From positions 1 to 36,622 of the forward strand of contig BHEP01000027.1 of NCBI GenBank assembly GCA_003851245.1: a stretch of DNA of 36,622 bases. Direction: 5' to 3'. Under the pieces are notes generated by a model that saw nothing but the letters and a program-made list of their open reading frames with translations, was not told the DNA's origin and did not search any database. This document shows, piece after piece, positions 18,273 to 26,604 of this stretch (the first letter of the stretch is position 1; each line of letters begins with the position of its first letter). This stretch comes from Bacteroidales bacterium. GTDB lineage: Bacteria > Bacteroidota > Bacteroidia > Bacteroidales > Azobacteroidaceae. The position numbers were made by a program, and so were the translations under genes.

Positions 18273-18851
18273 TTATATGTTTTTGATAGATTCAAGGCGA
18301 TTCAACCAACCTTTCAAGAACCGTTTGTTGGTATATTTAAGCAATTCATTTTCGGTCGCTTTGCGCCTAATTTTTCGTTCATACTTTGCAATGCTGCTTT
18401 CTGTTATCTCATTGAGAAAATCGACACGTGCTTTGTGAATGGCTTCAAACAATTGGTTTGGGTCTGCAAAATTGACGGCGGACAGCGTTTTGTTGCCAAC
18501 TATTCCATCAGCTTGCACCCCAAGTACTCTTTGTGGAATGACAATACCATGCTTGCCTGAACACCAAACCCAATCAACCAAAATATTCGCAACTTTTTGA
18601 CTTTGGATGTGGTCAGCTTTCCACTTGTCCCAATAATGTGGTTTCAATACCCTGTTCATAACATCATCGTTGGTAATCAACTTTAAATCTTGAACGTCAA
18701 TATCGCCATCACCATTTTTGTCATATCCAACTTGTCGCCATGTGCCAATTGTTACACCTTTATTGGTTGCACCACCAGCATCTGCTGGGTCGTTCACAAA
18801 TCCACCCTCCCATTTAAGAATAAAGGGTAATAATAATTTAACATTTGCCAT
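18273..18851 (-). CDS. Endolysin, glycoside hydrolase family 108 muramidase
   Basis: This enzyme should cut peptidoglycan glycan strands at the end of the phage cycle. The 192 residues show the GH108 signature [20 protein letters not shown], in which Glu15 is the expected catalytic acid, followed by GVTIGTW. A 12-residue EF-hand-like loop, [12 protein letters not shown] (44-55), has Asp/Asn at the calcium positions and suggests calcium binding near the active site; such an insert occurs in other Bacteroidetes members. The second half ([19 protein letters not shown]) is the peptidoglycan-binding part typical of this family. No signal peptide is seen, so export must depend on the holin. The start overlaps the holin gene by 14 bases. 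Confidence 0.92.
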   Translation of the reverse strand: MANVKLLLPFILKWEGGFVNDPADAGGATNKGVTIGTWRQVGYDKNGDGDIDVQDLKLITNDDVMNRVLKPHYWDKWKADHIQSQKVANILVDWVWCSGKHGIVIPQRVLGVQADGIVGNKTLSAVNFADPNQLFEAIHKARVDFLNEITESSIAKYERKIRRKATENELLKYTNKRFLKGWLNRLESIKNI

Positions 18852-19320
18852 TTTTGTTTCCTTTAGTTTTTTCTTCTTTCAAAAAATCGCTTAATCCGGG
18901 TATTTTATTAACCCATTCAACAGCAAGTATATAGTGCATGAACTTGAGGAAGCGATTCTCAGGGAAAAGAATTAGTATATTTTCTAGGTTACTTACACAT
19001 TCAAACCATGTAGCTGACCAAACGGCAACATTTAGTATGCTCATAAAAGTGTCAACTTTTTTTAAAGACAAACCTAGCAGAACTATTACAGCGAACGTCC
19101 CAAGGTAGCAAAAAGCCTTAGCAAACCCCCAACGTGCCTTACTGCTTTGAAATCCTTTGCCTTGCTTCATAGATGCAAGAAATCCAGTAATAAAATCTGA
19201 AATAAAGAAGAATATAAAAAGTACAGCAATGCCAAGTAATTCGTGAGAATATGCCAACACTGCACCTATTATATAAATTAACCAACTGTATACAATCGGC
19301 AGTATTTTATCTGTACACAT
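18838..19320 (-). CDS. Phage holin, toxin-secretion/phage-lysis holin family
   Basis: The holin forms lesions in the inner membrane at a set time and lets the endolysin reach the cell wall. The 160 residues have about four hydrophobic segments (near 7-23, 28-49, 66-86 and 90-108), the [11 protein letters not shown] motif with the family Asp-x-x-Thr-Gly pattern, and a charged, basic C-terminal tail ([13 protein letters not shown]). Overlap with the GH108 gene (14 bases) and its place before it make the lysis role likely. Confidence 0.87.
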   Translation of the reverse strand: MCTDKILPIVYSWLIYIIGAVLAYSHELLGIAVLFIFFFISDFITGFLASMKQGKGFQSSKARWGFAKAFCYLGTFAVIVLLGLSLKKVDTFMSILNVAVWSATWFECVSNLENILILFPENRFLKFMHYILAVEWVNKIPGLSDFLKEEKTKGNKNGKC

Positions 19321-19705
19321 AATTTGAAAAGTCTTTAACCAACATTGTTTCTACATCTTCTGTAAAAATTAAATACTCTTTATATTTATCAACAGCGGTT
19401 ATATCAACTTTGACTCCCAAAACATGTTTGTTGTAGGAGTTAACAAGCTTTAATTCTGCCGATTCGTCAACAACTGACCGAATGATAGCTTTTTTCAACA
19501 TTGGTTTTGTAAGCGCATCCCAAATACGTATTTCGCAACAAGTCCAACCAATTTTGACTTGTTTCTTTTGCCCCTCAAGGATACCCATTTTAGATTCTAT
19601 GTTGAATCGATAGATGTTAGAGCCGTCATTATCTCTTTCAAACACAGATGGCTTGCCATGCACAAGGTCACAATTTGCGTTTGGCGCTATTGAATTTAAT
19701 TCCAT
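19307..19705 (-). CDS. Conserved phage protein between receptor-binding protein and holin, unknown
   Basis: From the ATG at 19705 the protein has 132 residues, starting MELNSIAPNANCDLVHGKPS. No membrane segment or known motif is seen. It has one Cys pair (WTCCEIRI). A GTG start at 19750 would add 15 residues and overlap the stop of the preceding gene, but the inner ATG has an A-rich leader and a more natural N terminus. Its end overlaps the holin start by 14 bases. Its place behind the receptor-binding protein gene suggests a tail-fibre assembly or attachment role, which is only a guess. Confidence 0.75.
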   Translation of the reverse strand: MELNSIAPNANCDLVHGKPSVFERDNDGSNIYRFNIESKMGILEGQKKQVKIGWTCCEIRIWDALTKPMLKKAIIRSVVDESAELKLVNSYNKHVLGVKVDITAVDKYKEYLIFTEDVETMLVKDFSNYVYR

Positions 19706-19746
19706 AAGAAATTTTTTTTTGAATTTTAGACATTGAATTTTTTGAA

Positions 19747-21045
19747 TCACAAAATTTGCACCACCTCAGGAATAAAGCAAAGCCTAGAACCCATGTAGGG
19801 ATAAAGACTTGATTCAGTACTATTTATAGCTACGCATGCTAGCCCTGCATCTGCACCACCATATAACACACCACCACCAAAAGATGGACTTAATTCATAT
19901 ACACCGCTTGAGGGTGTGTCTGTATAGAATATATCACAGAAATATGTGGTTGAACCTGCACCTACTGTTAAGGGTACTATTTCACCATATTCACCCAAAA
20001 TAATTTCCTTGACATACCCAACGGCTCGTGGTAAGTATCCACGCAATTCATAATTTGTAATGCCTGAACTTGTATAGTTGGCAGGGTTGTCACAAACATA
20101 AAATTCTGATACTCCCTTGTCTGAATCAGCATATGCCATACATTTACAACCATCTGTCCACTTCCATAGATGGCCGAAAATATTTTCGACCCCCCGATAT
20201 GATGGAACATTTGTTGTTCCTATTTCACCGTATTCGAGGGGCATAGTGTATGTCACAATTCCCGTCTTGTTTCCAAGTTTGTTTGTAGTTCCGCAAGGAA
20301 TACAGGATATACTGGTAGAGCTCAAATTTGTAACGCCATTACTCAAGCCTCCCTGACGGTACCCATTACTTGTCAATTGCGCATTGAAGTTGTCTTGTGA
20401 GTTGAAATTGGCATATTCCACGGCATAAAGCCACCATAATTTACGGTGAATATGATAGGTGTTGCAATTCCATTCAACTGAACCACGATTTCGGGCATAC
20501 TTACGAAAATCGGTTAGAGAAATGTTCGTTGCAGGCTTACCAAGAAATGTTTTGCCACCAAAATCGTGTATTTCCGAATTATTGCCACCTCTGAAAGCAG
20601 CAGTTTTGTTTACAACGCAAGCAAGCTTGCTTGTTGCTCGCTCAACGGTTGCTTCGTATGCAGAAACATAGTCTTTTGACCACTTAATAAATCCGGGCAA
20701 TGCTTTGTCAGACATCAAGCAACGGCGTTTATTTCCATCTGCTTCAAATCTAACGTAGGTGTCAGGCAATTCAACCATCACCATTCCGTGCGAACCGTCA
20801 AGGTTTGCAGCTGTCGAATTGTCACGCAAGGTCGAATTATTGGCATCCAAATAATAATTTACCTTTCCGTCATCCGTTAATATGCAACGCCGCATCCTTG
20901 ATTGAACTGGTAATGATTTGTGCAATTCATCTTTACCTATACGGGTTAGTTTAGGATTGGAAACGGTGATATCCCATTCCACCCCGTAAAAATCATCGAA
21001 AGCAAATTGGGATTTAATTTGCCCCATTCCTATTAAAAGACCCAT
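19747..21045 (-). CDS. C-type-lectin-fold receptor-binding protein, DGR-target type
   Basis: The protein has 432 residues. The C-terminal two-thirds has the formylglycine-enzyme-like C-type lectin pattern of proteins diversified by retroelements: LWWLYAVEYANFNSQ (203-217), IPCGTTNKLGNKTG (249-262), YRGVENIFGHLWKWTDG (283-299), GYVKEIILGEYGEI (343-356), GAGSTTYFCD and a final GGVLYGG...MGSRLCF block (391-424) that matches the place and style of a variable repeat. Such proteins sit at the tail tip of Bacteroides phages and bind cell surface ligands. The N-terminal 120 residues would anchor it to the tail. No reverse transcriptase, accessory gene or template repeat is seen in this window. It lies between tail genes and the lysis cassette. 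Confidence 0.85.
   Translation of the reverse strand: MGLLIGMGQIKSQFAFDDFYGVEWDITVSNPKLTRIGKDELHKSLPVQSRMRRCILTDDGKVNYYLDANNSTLRDNSTAANLDGSHGMVMVELPDTYVRFEADGNKRRCLMSDKALPGFIKWSKDYVSAYEATVERATSKLACVVNKTAAFRGGNNSEIHDFGGKTFLGKPATNISLTDFRKYARNRGSVEWNCNTYHIHRKLWWLYAVEYANFNSQDNFNAQLTSNGYRQGGLSNGVTNLSSTSISCIPCGTTNKLGNKTGIVTYTMPLEYGEIGTTNVPSYRGVENIFGHLWKWTDGCKCMAYADSDKGVSEFYVCDNPANYTSSGITNYELRGYLPRAVGYVKEIILGEYGEIVPLTVGAGSTTYFCDIFYTDTPSSGVYELSPSFGGGVLYGGADAGLACVAINSTESSLYPYMGSRLCFIPEVVQIL
19774..19896 (-). other. Putative DGR variable region (VR)
   Basis: These bases encode about residues 384-424 of the receptor-binding protein and end at the GSRLCF motif. In known DGR targets this is the stretch rewritten by adenine-directed mutagenesis from a template repeat. 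The call rests on the protein motif and position only. The matching template repeat, which would prove it, is not in the window. Confidence 0.55.
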
Positions 21046-21063
21046 AATATAATTGTTTAATCG

Positions 21064-21339
21064 TTAATACCCCCATTTAAGATTCAAATCTGACAATGAA
21101 GTTTGTTTCACCACCTTGACAATCTCAGGATTCCATCCGACTTCAAAAGTTGTTTCTACAAAATCATCATCTTGCATTCCAGCAAGTTGTATTTGCAAAA
21201 TTACAGGTTGCAAACCGTCATTTTTGATATTAAAACATTGTCCATCTGTCAATGAGAAATCATTACTTTGTAAGTTTTCAATAACTCCCATTCTTCCTAT
21301 TTGGGCTGATACCATTTCGCCAGACCTTGTTGTATTCAT
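21064..21339 (-). CDS. Small conserved protein upstream of the DGR-type target, unknown
   Basis: The 91 residues start MNTTRSGEMVSAQIGRMGVI and show alternating hydrophobic stretches (QPVILQIQLAGM, DFVETTFEVGWNPEIV) suggesting a small beta-sandwich. It has no membrane segment and no known catalytic motif. It lies 18 bases upstream of the receptor-binding gene, so the two are probably made together. A role as fibre adaptor or folding aid is inference. The 108-base gap on its other side holds AT-rich palindromes. Confidence 0.75.
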   Translation of the reverse strand: MNTTRSGEMVSAQIGRMGVIENLQSNDFSLTDGQCFNIKNDGLQPVILQIQLAGMQDDDFVETTFEVGWNPEIVKVVKQTSLSDLNLKWGY

Positions 21340-21408
21340 AATTTTATTATTTTTTGTAAAAATACCTATTAATGTATTATAGTAATATACTTCTTAAGAA
21401 CTTAAGTA

Positions 21409-21440
21409 TAACTTTGTTTATTGTGTTTATAGCCACAATG
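21409..21440 (+). promoter_or_regulatory. Possible antisense promoter and hairpin in the prophage tail region
   Basis: TAACTTTG at 21409-21416 on the plus strand is followed by a six-base stem (ATTGTG 21420-21425, CACAAT 21434-21439). A transcript from here would run antisense to the tail-tip gene. On the minus strand the same hairpin is a weak candidate terminator for that gene. The -7 match may be chance in AT-rich DNA. Confidence 0.25.
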
Positions 21441-21447
21441 GTTTATT

Positions 21448-24400
21448 TTACCTCCAATTATTGTCATGGAATGCTCCTGCAAGCCACCCCCTCCCAAGAA
21501 CCTCGGGTGCTTTTGGGCTCTGAACAGCTGCTACACATACAAAATCACGCACGTACCCGCCAAGAAGAGGAACTCTTACGCCGTTTGCAATGATGTATAC
21601 CTCTGGGCTGCCGTCGTTTGCATTAACAACAGTTACGCGCTTACCTGTAAATCCTAAAAGCTCATAAGTAACAGGTTTGAAAACATTAATAATAACCAAA
21701 TCGACAGGGAAGGCTGTGGCATCCAGCTCCCAAGGATTTTGCGGGGCGTCCCCATACAAATCAAGCTTGTAATACGGAACACCTTGGTCAGAGGTGTATT
21801 TTGTAAAATTTCTACCTGCATTTTTCGACTCGTCGGTAAATTGCCCGCTAATCACATAATAACCCCAATTGCCATCGTCTTTCATGTACAACGTATTGCT
21901 ATAGCGCGTACCAAACCCTCCTCTGCACCATATGTCGGAACTCAAAAATCGCAAGCTACGCTTCTCTATACTATGAGGACCTTGATGTTGAATGTCGCCG
22001 TCGATAAAATCCATTATGCCATATTTAGAAAATGTTATTCCTGCCACTGCAACGCCTTGGTCATTAAGGCAATCTAATCGCTTAAAACTCCCTGTAACCC
22101 CTGATATTTTGCCTGTAAATGTACCCGAAGTGGCCTCTATTTCACCTTTAACCGTTGCTCGCTCCATAACAACAGAACCATCTTGCATGACTCTAAATGG
22201 TGCGGTATCTCTATTTTCAAATGAAGCACCAGCCCAAAATCGCACGGATGTCTCCTCTATACCTTTCCCCGTAATCCCTGCTACTATTGAATAATCCTTA
22301 GTGCCTACAAGTTCTACGGTTCCTGCAGTTACAATTCCTTTATCTAATTCTACTTCTGTATTGTCGTAATGAGTTGCTATTACCCAATGGGTAGTAACAT
22401 AGCTTCCTATTTCCCTTTCGGTAATGCAACGAAATAAATCTTGTCCGTCTAGCCACAAATCCCCAATGTCATAAGGGGGGTAAGGCGTGGCGGTAAATAC
22501 CCTTCGTTTTCCGTCCGCCGTATCCTGGGCTTTACTTGCTACATCATAGGCATCAATTGCTTTTTGGTCTTCAATTTTCACCCACATGTGACTTGCTGAA
22601 TACCGATGCAAAAGATTTGTGGTGCTACTATACCACATATCGCCTACGTGTTTAGCCTTAATGGCTACCGTAGTCCAAGTTGTAGCCGGATCGGAAGGTT
22701 GAAACCAGCTTTCTATTTTTCCATCTATTTGGTCTAGCAAATCGGAAATGGTGGAGCCGTAAGAACCTGTTACAAAGCTTACTAGGGCGGCATCATTTGT
22801 ATAATAGCTTGCTTTTTCCCAATCATAACTATTATAACTACCTGTTAAACGTGTAATCTTACAGCGCATAATATCCCCGCTTGCGCCTTGTACCCACAAA
22901 TCGCCTATTTCGTAGGGGGTAGGGGGTGTTGTAGTGAAAATTCTATTTTTATTTTTAGCCAAACTAAGGGCTTCGTTTGCCAACGCAAGGGCTTGGGCTA
23001 ATTCTGTATCCCGTAATTCTTGCCACTTATATACGTTTCCTTCTTTAACCCAACGCCAAACCTTACCCGTAGAAGTATTATAAAACAAATCTCCTAAATG
23101 TTCTTCCTTTAATTGTCCCGTATTCCAAGTATTAGCCGGGGCGTTGATTGTAGTAGGGTCGTATGTTTCAAAGAATTGTTCTATTTGCCCGTCTAATTGT
23201 GCTTGTATTTCGCCAAGAACACCGGGTAAGGTATTATTAATATAATCCTTTGATTCTCTTGTCATTTCATCAACGTCCGCAACATCCTTTGGTGTTCCAT
23301 CGGAAGAAACAAATTTAATTTTACCCCCAATTTCCCCCTTATCCAAGTCGAAGTAGGTATTACCTCCCCCGCTACTTTCAATACGCCCCGTTTTGATGAA
23401 TCTCCCATTTATCGTGGAGAATCCGTACGACAATGCCACTGAACGGGCTTTCAATTCAACAGCCACCGAATTTACAACGCCCACCCAAAAATGATAAAAC
23501 GCCGCAGCTTGTTCGACTTTGATTTGTTCAATTGAAAAAATAATTGAACCAGCCGTTCCACCCTTGGCGCACTTGGCATAAATGTAATATGCTTGTGTGT
23601 CTTTACTAAAAGTGGTTGTGTTATCTGCCAGCACCCATGAACGTGCTGAATTTTCATCGATGGTGTAATGGGTTAATACACCGCCCTGTACCCTCATTAA
23701 ATTTTTATCTCCATTAAAATTGGGCTGTAATACGGTATTGGTCAATCCAAATTGCATTGACTTAGCACCTACAGACAAGGCAATTGTATCTATAGATTCA
23801 GGCTTTATTTTATCAGTATAATAATCACCCTCAGGGTCGAATACCATGTTCAAAACTTCACGTGATGAGCGCCAAGTGGCTCGTGCCCTTGTAGGGTCTT
23901 TTAAGTTGTTTATTGACAATACGTTATCAATATTTGTAAGCTCTGAAATAACACGATTTGTGATATTGGTGGTAACGGTGTCCGAAATGGTCAAAGAGTA
24001 TCTATACTCATCGATTAAATCCCGTTTGAAACCCTGTATACGTACTGCTTTTTCCACGCCAATATCGGCATCTTTTATTTGAACATAATCTCCTACCTTA
24101 AAGATATTTACGATAGAACCATTGCCAACAATTTTCCTTAAAAAAGAATCGTCCAACTTCAATCCGTATTGTACTTTCGGCTGGCAATTTTGATTGTAAT
24201 ATGTTTCACCAGCATTAGCCAGTTCGCTTTCTGCTTCTGCTTCAAATTCAGGGGGTAAAGCAACGTCAATCAACTTATACTCGTCGTTGGGGGCGAATTG
24301 AAATGCTGCAGAGCTCGCATTAGGAAACGCATCGCCCCTCTCATCAATTAATTTAACCAATGTAAAAGCACGGCTTATATGGTCATAGGAATGCACATCA

Positions 24401-25413
24401 AATTCATATCCAGCAAGATTCCCAGTATTGAAATGAATCTTAGCCGAAACGCCAGACAATAGATATTTAGTTGTTTTCCCATCAGCCTCTGTAGCGTTCA
24501 AATCAAACATGCTTACATCAACGAACTTCAATACAGAACCACTCACCAATGCCGTAACCTTTCCTGTTCTTTTTGGAAAAATGTCGTCAAAATACTTAGT
24601 TGCTTCCCAAATACCGTAATTTGCAAGGGCATCAGTTTTTTCAATATACGATTGTCCTTTGTTTTTGCCCGCCAAGCAAAGTCGCTGAGCTCTATATTTA
24701 GAAGTGATATTTTTACTAGAGCCATATACTTTAAGCCTTGTAATAATGTTTGAGGATGATACATTTTGCCTCTCAAGTTGAAAAACACCTTTGCCTTTGC
24801 CATACTCAAAAATAAATGGAAATATTTGTCCGGCCTTGCGAAAATGAATTGTATTTACCCCGTCTATTTGTTCAATTTCAAATTCAGTATCAAACTCCGT
24901 ACAGAGTTTTTGCAAAACAGACAAGCAATTATCTGTTTCTCCAAAAGTAAGCAGTTTGTCCGAATCAGTTTCAGGGCATTCACCCAATACCCACTCGCTC
25001 GGCATTACTCTTTTGGCATTCGATATTAATACACTTGCGAAGCGCTCCAAGTCGCCAATCAAAGAGTCGGCTTGTACATCTTGCAATTGACTGCTAGTGG
25101 TGTCTATGGTCAAATCATATGTTGCCCTAGCTAAGTCATATTGTATGCCCTCAAATTCCAAATTATAAGAAAAATGGTGAGCCCCCGTTTTACTCACCCT
25201 CGGTAAACGATTAATCTTATATGCTTTGCCGAACACTAAGATGGTATCACCAATCCCATAGTCTTGCTTAAATGGTGATTCCACATTTATATTTACAACA
25301 TCAGCTCCCAGTAATGCTACGTCTTGTGATGCCGACTTTATTGCCGTTACTGCCTGTTTGTTTTGTAGAGGCACTTTTACGCCGTTTGGCTTAGTTATTA
25401 TAATTTGTTCCAT
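21448..25413 (-). CDS. Tail-tip / tail-associated protein with repeats
   Basis: The 1321-residue protein directly follows the distal tail gene, as tail-tip (Tal, gp18-like) proteins do in siphoviruses. Residues 1-480 look like the baseplate-hub part (VGDYVQIKDADIGVEKAVRI is typical of such hubs). A middle region has two related segments, about 740-872 and 895-1018, each with a QIDG..E..F start, a W..G.L..LGDL/VGDM turn and a PYEIGDLW or PYDIGDLW motif. The C-terminal 280 residues (TGSFKRLDCLNDQGVAVAGI onward) are fibre-like. Its job should be to pass through or contact the cell envelope and carry the receptor-binding protein. No peptidase motif was found. It overlaps the previous gene by 16 bases. 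Confidence 0.85.
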   Translation of the reverse strand: MEQIIITKPNGVKVPLQNKQAVTAIKSASQDVALLGADVVNINVESPFKQDYGIGDTILVFGKAYKINRLPRVSKTGAHHFSYNLEFEGIQYDLARATYDLTIDTTSSQLQDVQADSLIGDLERFASVLISNAKRVMPSEWVLGECPETDSDKLLTFGETDNCLSVLQKLCTEFDTEFEIEQIDGVNTIHFRKAGQIFPFIFEYGKGKGVFQLERQNVSSSNIITRLKVYGSSKNITSKYRAQRLCLAGKNKGQSYIEKTDALANYGIWEATKYFDDIFPKRTGKVTALVSGSVLKFVDVSMFDLNATEADGKTTKYLLSGVSAKIHFNTGNLAGYEFDVHSYDHISRAFTLVKLIDERGDAFPNASSAAFQFAPNDEYKLIDVALPPEFEAEAESELANAGETYYNQNCQPKVQYGLKLDDSFLRKIVGNGSIVNIFKVGDYVQIKDADIGVEKAVRIQGFKRDLIDEYRYSLTISDTVTTNITNRVISELTNIDNVLSINNLKDPTRARATWRSSREVLNMVFDPEGDYYTDKIKPESIDTIALSVGAKSMQFGLTNTVLQPNFNGDKNLMRVQGGVLTHYTIDENSARSWVLADNTTTFSKDTQAYYIYAKCAKGGTAGSIIFSIEQIKVEQAAAFYHFWVGVVNSVAVELKARSVALSYGFSTINGRFIKTGRIESSGGGNTYFDLDKGEIGGKIKFVSSDGTPKDVADVDEMTRESKDYINNTLPGVLGEIQAQLDGQIEQFFETYDPTTINAPANTWNTGQLKEEHLGDLFYNTSTGKVWRWVKEGNVYKWQELRDTELAQALALANEALSLAKNKNRIFTTTPPTPYEIGDLWVQGASGDIMRCKITRLTGSYNSYDWEKASYYTNDAALVSFVTGSYGSTISDLLDQIDGKIESWFQPSDPATTWTTVAIKAKHVGDMWYSSTTNLLHRYSASHMWVKIEDQKAIDAYDVASKAQDTADGKRRVFTATPYPPYDIGDLWLDGQDLFRCITEREIGSYVTTHWVIATHYDNTEVELDKGIVTAGTVELVGTKDYSIVAGITGKGIEETSVRFWAGASFENRDTAPFRVMQDGSVVMERATVKGEIEATSGTFTGKISGVTGSFKRLDCLNDQGVAVAGITFSKYGIMDFIDGDIQHQGPHSIEKRSLRFLSSDIWCRGGFGTRYSNTLYMKDDGNWGYYVISGQFTDESKNAGRNFTKYTSDQGVPYYKLDLYGDAPQNPWELDATAFPVDLVIINVFKPVTYELLGFTGKRVTVVNANDGSPEVYIIANGVRVPLLGGYVRDFVCVAAVQSPKAPEVLGRGWLAGAFHDNNWR

Positions 25414-26603
25414 ACTATTATTGAATTTGTTGAGAATAAATAAATTTCGTCTATGCAGCCAGTAATAATTACAAAAAAATCGCCTCTGTCCGTGTAATTA
25501 TGTTTTAGAGTCAAGTTTTGACCTGAGATGTCAAAATCAGCACTTCCGTCACCCCAGTATATATTTACCAATTTCTCAGTTGTGAAAGTGATTGAACATA
25601 GTTTCGTAGAATCTCCAGCACTAATGTGCTTCAAGACACGCTTCACTGGTTCAGGCTCAATCAATTTCAATTCAAATGTTCCAATCATCATTGAGTCACT
25701 CCATTTTTTTACAAGGTTTATTTCGTCCTTGCAATACACCTCATATACGAGAGGCTTAACAGGATGAACGTCAAGCATTAGTCTCTGTGTCCCTTTTTTG
25801 TCAAACAACTGCTCAAACTGAGAGGATTGGGCAATGAAATCACTTTTATTGTCGGCCTTAATAAAACATGACAATGTGATTTCACGAGGCTCATAGAACT
25901 TATGGTTAAGGTCGACCGCTTCGCCGTGGTAATTGTCCCAAGACACTGATGCCATCGATTTTAGTTTAGGGCGGCTTACCACTCCTTTTGAATCAGACAC
26001 AAAAACACCATATTTTCTAAAATCAATGCCATCAATTAAATATGACTGATGATATTTATTTGTAAAATCTTCGTATAATTCTTCTCGTGTCAATGCTTTA
26101 TTATATACCTTAACATCGTCAAGTAGCCCCAATCCATAGCTACCTCCGTAGTAGTCTTGGTTTAACGATATACCTTTCAGGGTACTTGAGTTACTCAAAG
26201 TCTTCACTGGAGAAGAATTTACGTAGAAATTGAAATTGCCAGCCTGTTTTGTTAATGCTAAAAAAACCCAAGTATCAGGTCTCGCCCCTATAATTAGGTC
26301 AATAGAATTGTTTGACCCAGAAAAAAGCAAAACCCAAATAAGCTTGCTAGGTGAACCGCATTCGATTTCACCTCCTTTTACCCACGCTGACAACGTGAAA
26401 TCACGGTCGAAATTAGGCAAGACGAATTTTGAAACTTCGCATGTATCATTGCCTTTGAATTTTATAGCGTTGCCATTTTTACCAGCTGTGAATTGCGCAC
26501 CATTCACATGTCCGTCTGCTCTGGAGGGGCTGTAATCGTAGGCTATAGTAGAGCCGTCGCTTTCATCGAATGGCAGATTTAAAATGATGTTGTTAGAAAG
26601 CAT
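25398..26603 (-). CDS. Distal tail protein (Dit) with LamG and PKD-like domains
   Basis: From the ATG at 26603 the protein has 401 residues in three parts. Residues 5-178 read as a LamG/concanavalin-like carbohydrate-binding fold (ILNLPFDESDGSTIAYDYS, FTLSAWVKGG, LGLLDDVKVYNKALTREE). Residues 190-320 match the siphovirus Dit hub (GIDFRKYGVFVSDSKGVV, EITLSCFIKA, QRLMLDVHPVKPLVYEVY). Residues 335-383 look like a PKD-type domain (VNIYWGDGSADF, LKHNYTDRGDFFVIITG). It connects the tail tube to the tip and may help attach to surface glycans. A TTG start at 26630 would overlap the preceding gene; the ATG fits better, directly past that gene's stop. Confidence 0.82.
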   Translation of the reverse strand: MLSNNIILNLPFDESDGSTIAYDYSPSRADGHVNGAQFTAGKNGNAIKFKGNDTCEVSKFVLPNFDRDFTLSAWVKGGEIECGSPSKLIWVLLFSGSNNSIDLIIGARPDTWVFLALTKQAGNFNFYVNSSPVKTLSNSSTLKGISLNQDYYGGSYGLGLLDDVKVYNKALTREELYEDFTNKYHQSYLIDGIDFRKYGVFVSDSKGVVSRPKLKSMASVSWDNYHGEAVDLNHKFYEPREITLSCFIKADNKSDFIAQSSQFEQLFDKKGTQRLMLDVHPVKPLVYEVYCKDEINLVKKWSDSMMIGTFELKLIEPEPVKRVLKHISAGDSTKLCSITFTTEKLVNIYWGDGSADFDISGQNLTLKHNYTDRGDFFVIITGCIDEIYLFSTNSIIVWNKL

Positions 26604-26604
26604 A

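Noticed and set aside
21372..21593. A 73-codon plus-strand frame with a membrane-like start
   Set aside because: Most of it is antisense to the tail-tip gene and its hydrophobic look comes from AT-rich gap sequence; no family likeness.
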